NCBI RefSeq assembly: GCF_021390595.1
Contig: NZ_JAJEJR010000003.1
Span: 992,001-1,056,000 of the forward strand
Source: Paraburkholderia sp. HP33-1
GTDB taxonomy: Bacteria; Pseudomonadota; Gammaproteobacteria; Burkholderiales; Burkholderiaceae
DNA: 64,000 bases
Reading direction: 5' to 3'
Every line of letters begins with the position of its first letter. Positions within the stretch are counted from its first letter, which is position 1. A program made the translations under genes and the position numbers. Under the pieces are notes generated by a model that was not told the DNA's origin, made no database searches, and was given only the letters and a program-made list of their open reading frames with translations. Of this stretch, positions 52,594 to 63,100 are shown one piece after another.

Positions 52594-53891
52594 ACATGGT
52601 TTCACGTCGAAATTTTCTCGGCGGTTCGGGCGCCGCACTCCTTGGCGCTGCGTTGGTCAGCAAGGCTGGCGCGGCTGCACTTCCCGAAGCGCCAACGATG
52701 GATAAGACCGCCACCCAGTCGCCGCTGGTGCCGCCCAATGGTCGACCCTATGCGCCCGTGGCGACACTCAACGGCTGGACGTTGCCGTGGCGCATGAAGA
52801 ACGGCTGGAAGGAGTTCCATCTGATTGCCGAGCCTGTGGTCCGTGAAATGGCGCCCGGCATGAAGGCGAACCTGTGGGGCTACAACGGCCAGGCACCTGG
52901 CCCGACCATCGAAGCCGTCGAAGGCGACAAGGTCCGCATCTTCGTGACCAACAGGTTGCCCGAACACACCACGGTTCACTGGCACGGGATGCTCGTGCCG
53001 TCCGGCATGGACGGCGTGGGCGGGCTGACGCAACCGCACATCCCGCCGGGCAAGACGTTCGTCTATGAGTTCCAGCTCGAGAAGCACGGCACGTTCATGT
53101 ATCACCCGCATGCCGACGAGATGGTGCAGATGGCGATGGGGATGATGGGCACGTTCATCGTGCACCCGAAGGACCGTACCGTCATGCCGGTGGACCGCGA
53201 CTTCGTGTTCCTGATGTCCGCGTATGACATCGACCCGGGCAGCTTCACGCCGCGCGTCAACGAAATGACGGACTTCAACATGTGGACATGGAACGCCCGG
53301 GTCTTTCCGGGCATCGACCCGCTGCCCGTACGAGCCGGAGACCGCGTACGCATCCGCTTCGGCAATCTGACGATGACCAATCACCCGATTCATCTGCATG
53401 GGTACAGCTTCGAGGTCACAGGGACCGACGGCGGATGGATTCCTCCCTCCGCACGCTGGCCGGAAGTGACCGCCGATGTCGCAGTCGGTCAGATGCGGGC
53501 CATCGAGTTCACGGCCGACCGTCCCGGTGACTGGGCTTTTCACTGCCACAAGTCGCACCACACGATGAATGCGATGGGGCATCAGGTGCCGAATCTGATT
53601 GGCGTGCCGCAAAAAGACCTCGCGAAGCGCATCAACAAGCTCGTGCCGGACTACATGGCAATGGGCAGCGCAGGTGGTTCGATGAGCGAGATGGAAATGC
53701 CGCTACCTGACAACACACTCCCAATGATGACGGGGACCGGGCCGTTCGGCGCGCTGGAAATGGGCGGCATGTTCAGCGTCGTGAAGGTGCGTGAGGGGCT
53801 CGGCCGCAACGATTACCGCGACCCGGGCTGGTTCAGACATCCGAAGGGGACCGTTGCGTACGAATACACCGGCGAACTGCCCGATAGCTGA
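52590..53891 (+). CDS. multicopper oxidase, CopA-like, Tat-exported
   Basis: A 433-residue periplasmic cuprous/metal oxidase. Tat signal SRRNFLGG. Copper ligands: H130-W-H132-G, Y-H172-P-H174, H265-P-I-H268-L-H270 and H318-C-H320-K-S-H323-H324, i.e. the trinuclear and type 1 sites. A Met-rich tail (GGSMSEMEMPLPDNTLPMM) may bind Cu(I). It would oxidise Cu(I) to less toxic Cu(II). Coupled by ATGA to the TolC-like gene. Confidence 0.92.
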   Translation: MNMVSRRNFLGGSGAALLGAALVSKAGAAALPEAPTMDKTATQSPLVPPNGRPYAPVATLNGWTLPWRMKNGWKEFHLIAEPVVREMAPGMKANLWGYNGQAPGPTIEAVEGDKVRIFVTNRLPEHTTVHWHGMLVPSGMDGVGGLTQPHIPPGKTFVYEFQLEKHGTFMYHPHADEMVQMAMGMMGTFIVHPKDRTVMPVDRDFVFLMSAYDIDPGSFTPRVNEMTDFNMWTWNARVFPGIDPLPVRAGDRVRIRFGNLTMTNHPIHLHGYSFEVTGTDGGWIPPSARWPEVTADVAVGQMRAIEFTADRPGDWAFHCHKSHHTMNAMGHQVPNLIGVPQKDLAKRINKLVPDYMAMGSAGGSMSEMEMPLPDNTLPMMTGTGPFGALEMGGMFSVVKVREGLGRNDYRDPGWFRHPKGTVAYEYTGELPDS

Positions 53892-53956
53892 TTCCTTTTG
53901 GAGCCGGTGCGTTCGCCCGGCCAGATATGTGTGACTTTAACTGTGGAGAAAGCCTC

Positions 53957-54304
53957 ATGAAGAACGTAGTGATTTCGATTGTGATGGGTTGTGCTGTGGC
54001 CGTTTCGGCGACCGCCTATGCGGCCGGCGATACCGGCAACACGAATACGGCAGGTGGCGCGCAACAGGGCGCAGACGCGAAGAACAGCATGTCACATGGC
54101 GAGGTGAAGAAAGTGGATGTCGCCGCCGGAAAGCTGACCATCAAGCACGGTCCGCTCGAAAACCTCGGCATGGAAGCGATGACGATGGTGTTCAAGGTCA
54201 AGGACCCGGCCATGCTGTCCCAGGTGAAGGTCGGCGACAAGATTGACTTCGTCGCAGAAGAAGTCAATGGCGTATTGACGGTGGCGAAACTACAGAAGCA
54301 GTGA
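53957..54304 (+). CDS. CusF-like periplasmic copper-binding protein
   Basis: A 115-residue protein with signal peptide (to about YAA-23). The CusF fold is seen in VKKVDVAAGKLTIKHGPLENLGMEAMTMVFKV. H64, M75 and M77 match the CusF ligands H36, M47 and M49; the tryptophan that caps the metal in E. coli CusF is M72 here. GGAGAAAGCC precedes ATG 53957. It probably carries Cu(I) in the periplasm. Confidence 0.88.
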   Translation: MKNVVISIVMGCAVAVSATAYAAGDTGNTNTAGGAQQGADAKNSMSHGEVKKVDVAAGKLTIKHGPLENLGMEAMTMVFKVKDPAMLSQVKVGDKIDFVAEEVNGVLTVAKLQKQ

Positions 54305-54371
54305 GTGTGCAATGGGGCGCCAGCGATACAGCACGCGAAGCGCCCCGCTTTAAACCACGGAGACGACAGTC

Positions 54372-54746
54372 ATGAACACCAAGATGCGCAAATTTCTTGT
54401 TCGTGCGGTGGCAACCACCACTTTCGTACTTTCCCCGGCGCTCGCGTTTGCCCACGGCAAACTGGAAAGCGCGACGCCGGCGGTCGGCAGCACGGTCAAT
54501 ACCTCGCCGGAATCACTCCGCCTGACGTTCAATGAAGAACTCGAATCGTCGTTCAGCACGATCAAGGTGGCGGATGCATCCGGTGCACCCGCGACCAAAG
54601 AAAAAGCCAAAGTCGACTCCACGAACCCGCGCGTGTTGACGGTTGTGGTTCCGAAGCTTGCTTCCGGTTCATACACCGTGCAATGGGCCGTCATGACACG
54701 TGATGCTCACAAGACAAAGGGCACCTACACATTTGCGGTGAAGTGA
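54372..54746 (+). CDS. copC: CopC-family periplasmic copper-resistance protein
   Basis: A 124-residue protein. Signal peptide to ALAFA; the mature chain begins HGKLESATPAVGS, giving the N-terminal His ligand H28. The Cu(II) site also includes the later D and H in MTRDAHKTKG. It delivers copper to CopD or stores it. Its stop overlaps the copD GTG start (GTGA, 54743-54746). Confidence 0.92.
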   Translation: MNTKMRKFLVRAVATTTFVLSPALAFAHGKLESATPAVGSTVNTSPESLRLTFNEELESSFSTIKVADASGAPATKEKAKVDSTNPRVLTVVVPKLASGSYTVQWAVMTRDAHKTKGTYTFAVK

Positions 54747-55687
54747 TAAACGACGGTTTCCTCGGCATTTCGCGGCTGGCATTTGTGGCGCTTCAGAACA
54801 TCAGTTTTGCCGTTCTGGTGGGCACATTGCTGAGCGACACATGGCTGTCTCGCAGCACGTCACGATGGCAGGCGAGAGTCAGCTGGCACCTGCTTCTCAC
54901 CTTGCGTACTGGTGCGTTCACCACGCTTGTCTCCAGTGCAATCGCCTTCTGGATTCATTGCGCGCTGATGAGCGAATCAACGCTCGGGGAGGCCGGTCCC
55001 GCCGTCCGCTCGATGCTGGTGGAAACCGGTTTTGGCCATGCATGGCTGGCCGGTGCGGCTTTCATGCTGATCGTGGTGATTCTGTCGCTGGTGCAGTCTG
55101 GACCTTCGATACGCCTCAAGCCGGTCATCTGGCTCGCGCTCGCGGGCGTCGCACTGTCACGCAGCCATGCAGGTCACCCCGTCGATGCGGGCGTACTTAG
55201 CCTTCCGGTGTGGGTAGATTGGGTGCACCTGCTCGCTATCAGCGTATGGGTCGGAATCGTCTTCGTGGCGAGCTTTATCGTTTTGCCACGCATGTTCAGT
55301 GCACCAGTCCCAGCGCGTGCGAACAGTGCGGCGTTTGTTCAGTCGCTCTCTGACGCCGCCACATTCGCGCTGGTCATCCTCTTCGTCACCGGCACCTATA
55401 GCGGCTGGCGCGGAGTGAATACGCCAGAGAGCATGGTGACGTCCACATACGGGCAAGTGCTGCTGCTCAAATTGACGCTCGTACTCATTGCCGCCGCGCT
55501 TGGCGGACATAACCGGATCTTCGAGATGCCCCGATTGCTTGCCTTCTTAAGACAAGCACCGTCGGAACCCACCGCCCGGCCATTGAAACGGTTTGCCGCT
55601 GTTCTACAGGTCGAGTCAGCTGTGCTCGCTGGTGTACTTGTCGCGGCTGCGGTGCTTGCGTCCAGTCCGCTGCCCGGGACCACGTAA
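54743..55687 (+). CDS. copD: CopD-family copper-transport membrane protein
   Basis: A 314-residue inner-membrane protein with about eight helices. Conserved HLLAISVWVGIVF and the RSHAGHP motif with candidate copper ligands are seen. GTG 54743 is the start, overlapping copC by four bases. It ends the copper operon; 55688-55743 separates it from a convergent gene. Confidence 0.9.
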   Translation: MINDGFLGISRLAFVALQNISFAVLVGTLLSDTWLSRSTSRWQARVSWHLLLTLRTGAFTTLVSSAIAFWIHCALMSESTLGEAGPAVRSMLVETGFGHAWLAGAAFMLIVVILSLVQSGPSIRLKPVIWLALAGVALSRSHAGHPVDAGVLSLPVWVDWVHLLAISVWVGIVFVASFIVLPRMFSAPVPARANSAAFVQSLSDAATFALVILFVTGTYSGWRGVNTPESMVTSTYGQVLLLKLTLVLIAAALGGHNRIFEMPRLLAFLRQAPSEPTARPLKRFAAVLQVESAVLAGVLVAAAVLASSPLPGTT

Positions 55688-55743
55688 GGGCGGCGGTTTC
55701 GGGCATCGGCGATAGCGTAAGGGAGGTGTGGGTTGGACAGGGA

Positions 55744-57123
55744 TCAGACAAGGAACTCGTCGCCTCGGCGAGGCATGTGCACTTCGGTGTCTTCAAGCGA
55801 CGACGCAAACTGCTGCATCACATCTTCGTCGCCGTGTACGAGCACTGTCCGGGCCGGCTTGAGCGCACGATGCCAGGCAAGCAGCTCATCACGATCGGCG
55901 TGCGCCGAAAAGCCGTTGATCGTGTGAAGCCGGGCACGCACGGGCACACTCTCGCCGAACAATGTCACCTGCTTCGCGCCGTCAATCAGCACGCGTGCAA
56001 GCGTGCCGCGCGCTGCGTAGCCGACGAAAATGACGCTCGAATCGTGACGCGCAAGGTTATGGAGCAGGTGGTGGCGGACACGCCCGCCCGTGCACATGCC
56101 CGACCCGGCCATGATGACCGCGCCGCCATCGAGCATATTGAGCGCGATCGAATCCGCGGTGTCGCGCGTGAAGTGCAGGCCCGGCAATGAGAACGGGTCT
56201 TTGCCGTCCTCGAACAGCGCACGTTCTTTCGGCGAGAAACATTCCGGATGTCGGCGGAACACTTCGGTTGCGGAGACCGCCATGGGGGAATCCAGGTACA
56301 CCGGCATCGAGTGCGGTAGCCGCCCGGACTCGATGCCTTCGCGCAGGTAGTAGAGGATTTCCTGCGCACGCTCCAGAGCGAAGGTCGGTATCACAACATT
56401 GCCACCACGAGCGAACGTATCGTTAATCGCCGCATACAGCTCTCCGACCGACAGGGCAAGCTCCTTGTGCACACGGTCGCCATAGGTAGTCTCCATCACC
56501 ACGACGTTCGCTGGCGGAGGTATTTGCGGATCACGAAGGATAGCGCGGCCGCTTGTGCCGAGATCGCCAGAGAAGATCACCGAGCGATTCGGTTCTTGCG
56601 TGCATTCAATACGGATACTCGCCGATCCGAGAATGTGGCCGGCGTCGTAGAAGGTTGCGTGCAGTGTCGGCGTCAGCATAACCGGTTCGCCGTAGACGGC
56701 AGTGCGTCCGAAATGCCCGAGCGCGTTGAATGCATCGGCCGTGTCGTAGAGCGGCCTGCGCGCGGTATCGCCGCCACGATGCGCGTGGCGTGCGTGGTGT
56801 TCCGCTTCCTCTTCGTGCAGGTGCGCTGCGTCGAGCATCACGAGCCGCGCCAGTTCCCGGGTGGCCGCCGTCGTGATGATCTCACCGGTAAACCCGTGTT
56901 TGACCAGCAGCGGGATGCGCCCACAATGGTCCAGGTGCGCATGAGTGAGTAGCAGAAAGTCGATCGAGCCTGGATCGAAGCCGAAACTGTCCGCATTTGC
57001 ATCGTCGAGATCGCTGCTTCCCTGATACATGCCGCAGTCGATCAGGATGCGTTTGTCTTTGGCTTCGACGAGGTGGCACGAACCGGTCACTTCGCGATCC
57101 GCGCCATGGAATGAAATCTTCAT
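55744..57123 (-). CDS. metallo-beta-lactamase / beta-CASP RNA-processing protein
   Basis: A 459-residue CPSF/Ysh1-like metallo-beta-lactamase. Metal site HAHLDHCG (about 61-66), D in GDLGTSG, and later GFSAHADRDEL. The beta-CASP insert has the TFALERAQEILY and AGSGMCTGGRVRHHL segments. Bacterial members are RNA endo/exonucleases or of unknown role. Starts 11 bp after the LOG gene, so the two are probably co-transcribed. Confidence 0.9.
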   Translation of the reverse strand: MKISFHGADREVTGSCHLVEAKDKRILIDCGMYQGSSDLDDANADSFGFDPGSIDFLLLTHAHLDHCGRIPLLVKHGFTGEIITTAATRELARLVMLDAAHLHEEEAEHHARHAHRGGDTARRPLYDTADAFNALGHFGRTAVYGEPVMLTPTLHATFYDAGHILGSASIRIECTQEPNRSVIFSGDLGTSGRAILRDPQIPPPANVVVMETTYGDRVHKELALSVGELYAAINDTFARGGNVVIPTFALERAQEILYYLREGIESGRLPHSMPVYLDSPMAVSATEVFRRHPECFSPKERALFEDGKDPFSLPGLHFTRDTADSIALNMLDGGAVIMAGSGMCTGGRVRHHLLHNLARHDSSVIFVGYAARGTLARVLIDGAKQVTLFGESVPVRARLHTINGFSAHADRDELLAWHRALKPARTVLVHGDEDVMQQFASSLEDTEVHMPRRGDEFLV

Positions 57124-57134
57124 GCGTTGTCCTC

Positions 57135-58067
57135 TTAGGGTTCATGGGGGTCGAGCAACGGACTGCCATTCTGGCGATGCCACGCGAGAATATCCGTCCA
57201 CGCTTGCCCGGCTGACTCCGCGTACCAGAACAGTTCGCGGTCTTTCTCGTCGATGCTGCCGACCTCTGTGAGGTAATCGGCGTCGAAAATCCTGCGCCAA
57301 TAGGCTTCGCCAATGAGCACGACAGGAATCCGCGCGGCTTTGTGCGTCTGTATCAGCGTCAGCGCACAGAACAGCTCATCCAGCGTGCCAAAGCCGCCCG
57401 GCAAGGCAACAAGTGCCGCGGCCCGCTTGATAAAGTGCAGCTTGCGCATTGCGAAGTAGTGAAATTGCATGCACAGGCCCGGAGTCAGATAGGGATTCGG
57501 ATGCTGCTCTCGCGGGAGCGTGATGTTCAGGCCAATGCTCGTTGCACCGACGTCGAACGCGCCGCGATTCGCCGCTTCCATGCCGCCTGGGCCGCCCCCC
57601 GTGAGGACAGCGAGCCGTGGATTACCACAGAGGCCGACGAGGCGCCCAAGCTCACGCCCAACGTCGTAGTAGCGCGACAGTGCGACGCGATGCTCAGCGA
57701 CGCGTAACGCGCGGCGAAGGACCGCGTTGCCCCGATGCGCGGCTGCATCGCACTGCGCCTGCGCAAGCTCGCGTCGCGCAGCGGCAGGCTCGCGCAGACG
57801 CGTGCTGCCGAAGATGACAATTGTCTTGTCGATCCCATGCGCACGCAGCACATGTTCCGCCTTCATGTAGTCCAGCTGCAGACGCACACCGCGCGCTTCG
57901 TCTTCCTGAAGGAAGTCCGCATCGCGGTCTGCTTCTGAATACGATGGGCTTTGCATGATCGCGCGCAGGCGTTCGTTGATCCACCCTTCTTCTTCGCCGG
58001 GCTTCGCCCCAGGATGCGCCATCTGGCCAGGAGAGGCCGGGACCAGGCGATCGTCATTTGAGTTCAA
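57135..58067 (-). CDS. LOG-family Rossmann-fold protein
   Basis: A 310-residue protein of the LOG family (cytokinin riboside phosphoribohydrolase-like). The nucleotide-binding motif GGGPGGMEAANRGA and the LOG motif PGGFGTLDE are present. An N-terminal extension of about 75 residues precedes the fold. The family releases free bases from nucleoside monophosphates or has unknown housekeeping roles. It follows the ABC-2 permease by 55 bp on the same strand and may belong to that transcript. Confidence 0.88.
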   Translation of the reverse strand: MNSNDDRLVPASPGQMAHPGAKPGEEEGWINERLRAIMQSPSYSEADRDADFLQEDEARGVRLQLDYMKAEHVLRAHGIDKTIVIFGSTRLREPAAARRELAQAQCDAAAHRGNAVLRRALRVAEHRVALSRYYDVGRELGRLVGLCGNPRLAVLTGGGPGGMEAANRGAFDVGATSIGLNITLPREQHPNPYLTPGLCMQFHYFAMRKLHFIKRAAALVALPGGFGTLDELFCALTLIQTHKAARIPVVLIGEAYWRRIFDADYLTEVGSIDEKDRELFWYAESAGQAWTDILAWHRQNGSPLLDPHEP

Positions 58068-58122
58068 GAGTTATGTCCTGTGCCAGACTGGGAGTCGTCC
58101 GCTCCCGGTTGTCGTTGTTGCC

Positions 58123-59253
58123 TTACGCCATCTGGCTGATCGTATTGCGGAAGCGGCGCAGCGACAGCGCGAACAGCACCGCACCGATCGCGCTCAGCGC
58201 GACGAACGGTTTCCACACGACGTCGATCCCGGCGCCGCGGTAAAGGATCGCCTGCCCCAGTTCAACGAAGTGCGTCGTCGGCGCGGCAAGCATGATGTCC
58301 TGCACGATCCTGGGCATGCTCTCGCGCGGTGTCAGGCTGCCCGACAGCATCTGCAACGGCAGCAGCACGAGCACCATCAACATGCCGAACTGCGGCATGC
58401 TGCGAGCGATTGTCGCGAGAAAAATCCCCATCGACGTCGTTGCAAAGAGGTGCAGCGCGGCACCGGCCATGAACAGCGCAACCGACCCTTCGATCGGCAC
58501 GTGCAACGCGCCGCGTACGACGAAAGTCAGCGAGAACGCGGCCGCAATCAGCACCACCAACCCCATCGCCCAGACCTTGGCCAACATGATTTCCGCAGGC
58601 GTGACCGGCATCACGAGCAGGTGCTCGATCGTGCCGTGCTCACGTTCGCGAATCAGCGCTGCGCCGGTCAGGATGATCGACAGCATCGTGACGTTGTTGA
58701 TGATCTCCATGAGCGCGCCGAACCATGACTGTTCGAGGTTCGGGTTGAACCGCATGTGCGTTTCGAGGTCGACCGCCGGGGGCGTGCTGCCCCCGTAGCG
58801 CTGCACGAAATCGCTGATCTCGCCGCTCGCGATCTGCTGGACGTAGCCGCTGCCGGTGAATGCCTGGCTCATCCGTGTAGCGTCGACATTGAGCTGGATC
58901 CCCGCGTGCCGCCCAGCGAGAACGTCTCGCTGAAAGTTGGGAGGAATGCTGAGCGAAAAGGTGTATGCGCCGGAGTCGAGCCCGTGGTCGACCTGCGCGT
59001 CACTGATCAGCACCGGCGTGCCGAATTGCGGCGACAGGAACGCCGAGATGATTCGCGCCGACAGGGGTGATCCGTCCTCGTCGACGACTGCGATCGGCGC
59101 CATGTGCAGCGTGTCGGACAATGCCGTGGCGGCTGAATAGACCGAGACGGTAAACGTGAAGACGATCAGCATCAGCATGATCGGGTCGCGCATCAGGCTC
59201 CACAGTTCCTTGACACCGAGGCGGTAAACGTTCTGGAACGACATCATCGTCAA
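58123..59253 (-). CDS. ABC-2 type permease (YhhJ-like)
   Basis: A 376-residue inner-membrane subunit. An N-terminal helix and a large periplasmic domain (about 50-170) precede six helices, with the [21 protein letters not shown] segment typical of ABC-2 exporters. It overlaps the fused ATPase/permease gene by ATGA (59250-59253). It forms the second membrane half of the efflux pump encoded at 59250-64000. Confidence 0.9.
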   Translation of the reverse strand: MTMMSFQNVYRLGVKELWSLMRDPIMLMLIVFTFTVSVYSAATALSDTLHMAPIAVVDEDGSPLSARIISAFLSPQFGTPVLISDAQVDHGLDSGAYTFSLSIPPNFQRDVLAGRHAGIQLNVDATRMSQAFTGSGYVQQIASGEISDFVQRYGGSTPPAVDLETHMRFNPNLEQSWFGALMEIINNVTMLSIILTGAALIREREHGTIEHLLVMPVTPAEIMLAKVWAMGLVVLIAAAFSLTFVVRGALHVPIEGSVALFMAGAALHLFATTSMGIFLATIARSMPQFGMLMVLVLLPLQMLSGSLTPRESMPRIVQDIMLAAPTTHFVELGQAILYRGAGIDVVWKPFVALSAIGAVLFALSLRRFRNTISQMA

Positions 59254-62063
59254 TTCTCCTGCTTGCGTAGCAGCATCAGGGTCGCGCCCAGGATCACGGG
59301 TATCGCGACGACGAGCGGCCAGAACTGGGCGCGCAGATCGGAAAAGCCCAAGGCCTTGTTGAACACGCCGCGGCTGATCGTGACCATGTAGGTCGCCGGA
59401 TAGATCTCGCCGATCAGCCGACCGGTGCCGGTCAGCGAAGACAGCGGATTGATGAGCCCGGCAAACTGCACCGCCGGAATCAATGTGCCGATCAGCGTGA
59501 AGAACATCGCTGCGATCTGGCTGCGCGTGAAGGTGGAAGCCAGCAGGCCTATTCCGCTCGACACGACGCTATAGATCAGCACCGCCGCCAGCACCGTCGT
59601 GAAGCTGCCCTTGACCGGCACACCGAATGCGATCCCCGCCAGCAGCGTCATGAGCAGGAAGTTGAGCACCGCCAGCAGGATGTACGGCACCTGCTTGCCG
59701 ATCAGGAATTCGGCTCGTGTGACAGGCGTGACGTACAGGTTGATGATGGAGCCGAGCTCGCGCTCGCGTACGACTGCGAGCGCGGTGAGCATCGCCGGCA
59801 GCATCAGTAGCAGCAGCGGGATGATCGCGGGCACCATCGCCGGAAGACTCTTCACATCCGGGTTGTAGCGAAAACGCGCCTCGATGTCGACCTGCGCGTC
59901 GGGCGCCGCACCGAGCCGTTGCCGCGCAAGTTCGGCCAGCCAGGCGGCGTGCATACCCTGGACGTAGCCGCGTATCGTCTCGGCGCGCTGCGGCATGGCG
60001 CCGTCGATCCACACACCGACCTGCGCGGGGTTACCGCGTTCGACGTCGCGCGCGAAGTTGGGCGGAATCTCGATCGCGAGCGACAGCGCGCCACTGCGCA
60101 TGCGCCGGTCCAGATCGGCGTAATCGGCAAGCGGTGCCTGCTGCGTAAAGTAGCGGGACCCCGCGATGTTCAACGCGTAATCCTCGCTCAACCCGCTCTG
60201 GTCTCGATCAAGGACCGCAAAGCTGAGGTTTTCCACGTCGAGGCTGACGCCGAAGCCCATCACGCACATCAGTACCAGCGAGCCCAGCAACGCGAGAGCT
60301 GCCCGCACCGGGTCGCGGCGCAGCTCCAGCCCCTCGCGCCACATGTAGCTGAGCGCGCGGCGCAGACTGAATGAGCCATGCGGTTGCACGCGGGCACCGG
60401 CTTCGGACGGCAGCGTTTTTGCCGCGGACACCGGATCGGTTGCCGGATTCTCCCCCGCTTCGTGCGCCTCTCCGCCAGCGTCGATCAGATAGCCGATGAA
60501 GGCCTGCTCCAGCGTCGCGGCGCCGCGCGCCTGAACGAGCGCAGCGGGGGTATCGCTTGCGAGCACGCGGCCCGCGTGCATCAGTGAGATCCGGTCGCAG
60601 CGCTCGGCCTCGTTCATGAAGTGCGTGGAGATGAAGATCGTCACCCGATCGCGGCGCGCGAGGTCGAGCATCAGCTGCCAGAACGTGTCGCGCGCGATCG
60701 GATCTACACCGGAGGTCGGCTCATCGAGGATCAGCAGCTCGGGCCGATGCACCATCGCAACCGCGAGCGAAAGCCGCTGCCGGATGCCGAGCGGCAGACT
60801 TTCGGGTAGCGCGTCGAGCGAGTCGGCAAGACCGAAGCGGCTGACCATCTCGCTCACCCGCGCCGGAATGTCGTGCTCGGGAACATGAAAGAGGCGCGCG
60901 TGCAGCACAAGGTTCTGGTGAACCGTCAGTTCGCCATACAGTGAGAACGCCTGCGACATGTAGCCGACCCGGCGGCGGGTGTCCGTGTCGCGCGGATCAA
61001 CGGCACGGCCGAACAACGTGGCCACTCCCTCGCTGGCTGGCAGCAGGCCGGTGAGCATCTTCATCGTGGTCGACTTGCCGCAGCCGTTCGAGCCGAGAAA
61101 GCCGAAAATTTCCCCCCTGCGGATCCGGAAACTGACGTGATCGACCGCGACGAAGTCGCCAAAGCGCATCGTCAGGTCGTGCGCCTCGATCGCGATGTCG
61201 GTATCCGCGCCGTCCTGAAGCGGTGTGATCCTGATGGGCTGGTGGCCGCGCCGTTTGTCTTCGGGCAACAGTGCGATGAAGGCCGCTTCCAGCGTCTCGC
61301 AACCGGTGCGTCTGAGCAGCGCGGCCGGCGTACCCGTGGCGAGTACGCGGCCGGCGTCCATCGCCACGAGCCAGTCGAATCGCTGCGCTTCATCCATATA
61401 GGCGGTGGCGACGATCACGCTCATGCCCGGGCGAGCCTCGCGAATGCGCGTGATGAGGCTCCAGAACTGCGCGCGCGCGAGCGGATCGACGCCCGTGGTC
61501 GGCTCGTCGAGAATCAGCAGGTCCGGATCGTGAATCAGGGCGCAGCAGAGTCCGAGCTTCTGCTTCATGCCGCCAGAGAGCTTGCCTGCGGGGCGCGCAA
61601 GAAACGGATAGAGGCCTGTGCTGCGCGTCAGTTCGTCGATGCGGCGGCGACGCTCGCGGGCATCGTGACCGAACAGGCGGGCAAAGAACTGCAGGTTTTC
61701 CTCGACGGACAGCGTCGGATACAGGTTCTTGCCAAGCCCTTGCGGCATGTAAGCGATGCGTGGACAGACTTCGTCGCGGTGGCGCGCTGACACCATGTTT
61801 GCGCCGAGCACTCTGACTTCGCCGTGCTGGATCGCGCGGGCGCCGGCAGCGAGCGCAAGCAGGCTCGATTTGCCAACGCCGTCGGGCCCGATCAGCCCGA
61901 CCATGCAACCAGCGGGAACATCGAGCGTCACGTCGTCAAGCGCGCTGATCTTGCCGTAGCGCAGGCTCACACCACGCAGGCGGACGACTGCCGGCGCGGC
62001 GCCTGGCGCGGCTGGTGTCGCCGTGTTCACTGCAGCACCCGGATCGCCAGATTCGCGGGCCAT
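59250..62063 (-). CDS. fused double-ATPase and ABC-2 permease (YhiH/RbbA-like)
   Basis: A protein of about 937 residues. Two ATPase domains (Walker [10 protein letters not shown] and GSNGCGKST; signature LSGGMKQKL in the first and a degenerate LPLGIRQRL in the second) are followed by an ABC-2 permease domain with [26 protein letters not shown]. The start is uncertain: ATG 62063 has no clear ribosome site, GTG 62090 is longer, and GTG 62030 would give a 4-bp GTGA overlap with hlyD like the other junctions here. Works with the YhhJ-like permease and HlyD adaptor. Confidence 0.88.
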   Translation of the reverse strand: MARESGDPGAAVNTATPAAPGAAPAVVRLRGVSLRYGKISALDDVTLDVPAGCMVGLIGPDGVGKSSLLALAAGARAIQHGEVRVLGANMVSARHRDEVCPRIAYMPQGLGKNLYPTLSVEENLQFFARLFGHDARERRRRIDELTRSTGLYPFLARPAGKLSGGMKQKLGLCCALIHDPDLLILDEPTTGVDPLARAQFWSLITRIREARPGMSVIVATAYMDEAQRFDWLVAMDAGRVLATGTPAALLRRTGCETLEAAFIALLPEDKRRGHQPIRITPLQDGADTDIAIEAHDLTMRFGDFVAVDHVSFRIRRGEIFGFLGSNGCGKSTTMKMLTGLLPASEGVATLFGRAVDPRDTDTRRRVGYMSQAFSLYGELTVHQNLVLHARLFHVPEHDIPARVSEMVSRFGLADSLDALPESLPLGIRQRLSLAVAMVHRPELLILDEPTSGVDPIARDTFWQLMLDLARRDRVTIFISTHFMNEAERCDRISLMHAGRVLASDTPAALVQARGAATLEQAFIGYLIDAGGEAHEAGENPATDPVSAAKTLPSEAGARVQPHGSFSLRRALSYMWREGLELRRDPVRAALALLGSLVLMCVMGFGVSLDVENLSFAVLDRDQSGLSEDYALNIAGSRYFTQQAPLADYADLDRRMRSGALSLAIEIPPNFARDVERGNPAQVGVWIDGAMPQRAETIRGYVQGMHAAWLAELARQRLGAAPDAQVDIEARFRYNPDVKSLPAMVPAIIPLLLLMLPAMLTALAVVRERELGSIINLYVTPVTRAEFLIGKQVPYILLAVLNFLLMTLLAGIAFGVPVKGSFTTVLAAVLIYSVVSSGIGLLASTFTRSQIAAMFFTLIGTLIPAVQFAGLINPLSSLTGTGRLIGEIYPATYMVTISRGVFNKALGFSDLRAQFWPLVVAIPVILGATLMLLRKQEN

Positions 62064-63100
62064 CTGGCCGCCGGGTCGATCCTGACCCACGCCACGCCGG
62101 GTAGTCCGGTCTTGACGAGCTTCAGATGCTGGAGAAGCAGTTCGCGGCTGATCCGGGCCTTGACGCGGAACATCAACTTTTGCCGCTCGCTGACAGTCTC
62201 CACGGTCTTCGGCGTGAACTGCGCGGTGCTCGCGACGAACGAGACGGAGGCGGGAATGACATATTGCGGCGCCGCGTCGAGCACGATGCGGACCTCGGTG
62301 CCGAGCGCCACCTTGCCGGCGGCCTCCTCGGGCAGGAAGAACGTCATGTAGACGTCGGACAGATCGACCATGTTCAGGACCTTGCCACCGGCGGGAAGCA
62401 CTTCGCCTGGCTCGGCCACGCGGTACTGGACCCGCCCGTCACGCGGCGCGGTGAGCTGACTGTCCGTGATGTCCGCATTCACGCGGGCGAACGTCGCCCC
62501 GGCGGCGGCGATCATCGAGCGTGCGGCGACCAGTTGCGCGCGGGTGGCGTTGATCGCGGCGTTGCCGGCGGCCACCTGCGCTCTCGCGGCGCTCACAGCG
62601 GCCAGCGCGCTGCGCTCGCGCGCGCGATCGTCGTCGAGTTCCTGCATCGACGAAGCGCCTTCGCGCGACAGCGTTTCCGAGCGCGCGAGCTTGCGTTGCG
62701 CGGCGTCCAGCTCGGCCTCTCGCTCGATGACGAGCGCCTGCGCAGCGGCCTTGTCGCTCTCGCGCTGCGCGACCTGGGCCTCGACGCTCGCCGCGTTATT
62801 GACCGCTTGCTGGCGCTGGGCCTGCGCTTCGTCGAGCTGCGCCTCAAGCACCTGCACCTGCATCTTCGCGAGCGGCTGCCCGGCCTTCACGAAGTCGCCC
62901 TCATCGACATCGATGCTGTCCACCCGGCCGGCAAGTTTCGTGTCCACGTCGATCTCCGTGGCCTCGATGCGTCCGTTGCCGCTCGCGAAACCCTCGCCCG
63001 GCCCCGTGTCGCGCAGACGGGCCCACGCGTAGTAGCCCGCAGCCGCAATGACGAGGGCCAATGCAGCGGCAGGTATCAGTTTCTTCGTCGGAACGTTCAT
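62027..63100 (-). CDS. HlyD-type membrane-fusion adaptor
   Basis: A 357-residue periplasmic adaptor. One N-terminal membrane helix ([20 protein letters not shown]), a biotinyl-lipoyl-like half ([24 protein letters not shown]), a long Ala/Gln/Glu-rich coiled coil (about 85-195) and the second half ([20 protein letters not shown]). It links the ABC-2 pump to the NodT-type channel. Start overlaps the channel gene's stop by ATGA (63097-63100). Confidence 0.92.
   Translation of the reverse strand: MNVPTKKLIPAAALALVIAAAGYYAWARLRDTGPGEGFASGNGRIEATEIDVDTKLAGRVDSIDVDEGDFVKAGQPLAKMQVQVLEAQLDEAQAQRQQAVNNAASVEAQVAQRESDKAAAQALVIEREAELDAAQRKLARSETLSREGASSMQELDDDRARERSALAAVSAARAQVAAGNAAINATRAQLVAARSMIAAAGATFARVNADITDSQLTAPRDGRVQYRVAEPGEVLPAGGKVLNMVDLSDVYMTFFLPEEAAGKVALGTEVRIVLDAAPQYVIPASVSFVASTAQFTPKTVETVSERQKLMFRVKARISRELLLQHLKLVKTGLPGVAWVRIDPAARWPANLAIRVLQ

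Noticed and set aside
57955..58728. 257-codon plus-strand frame over the ABC-2 permease
   Set aside because: His/Arg/Gln-rich antisense shadow with no family or ribosome site.
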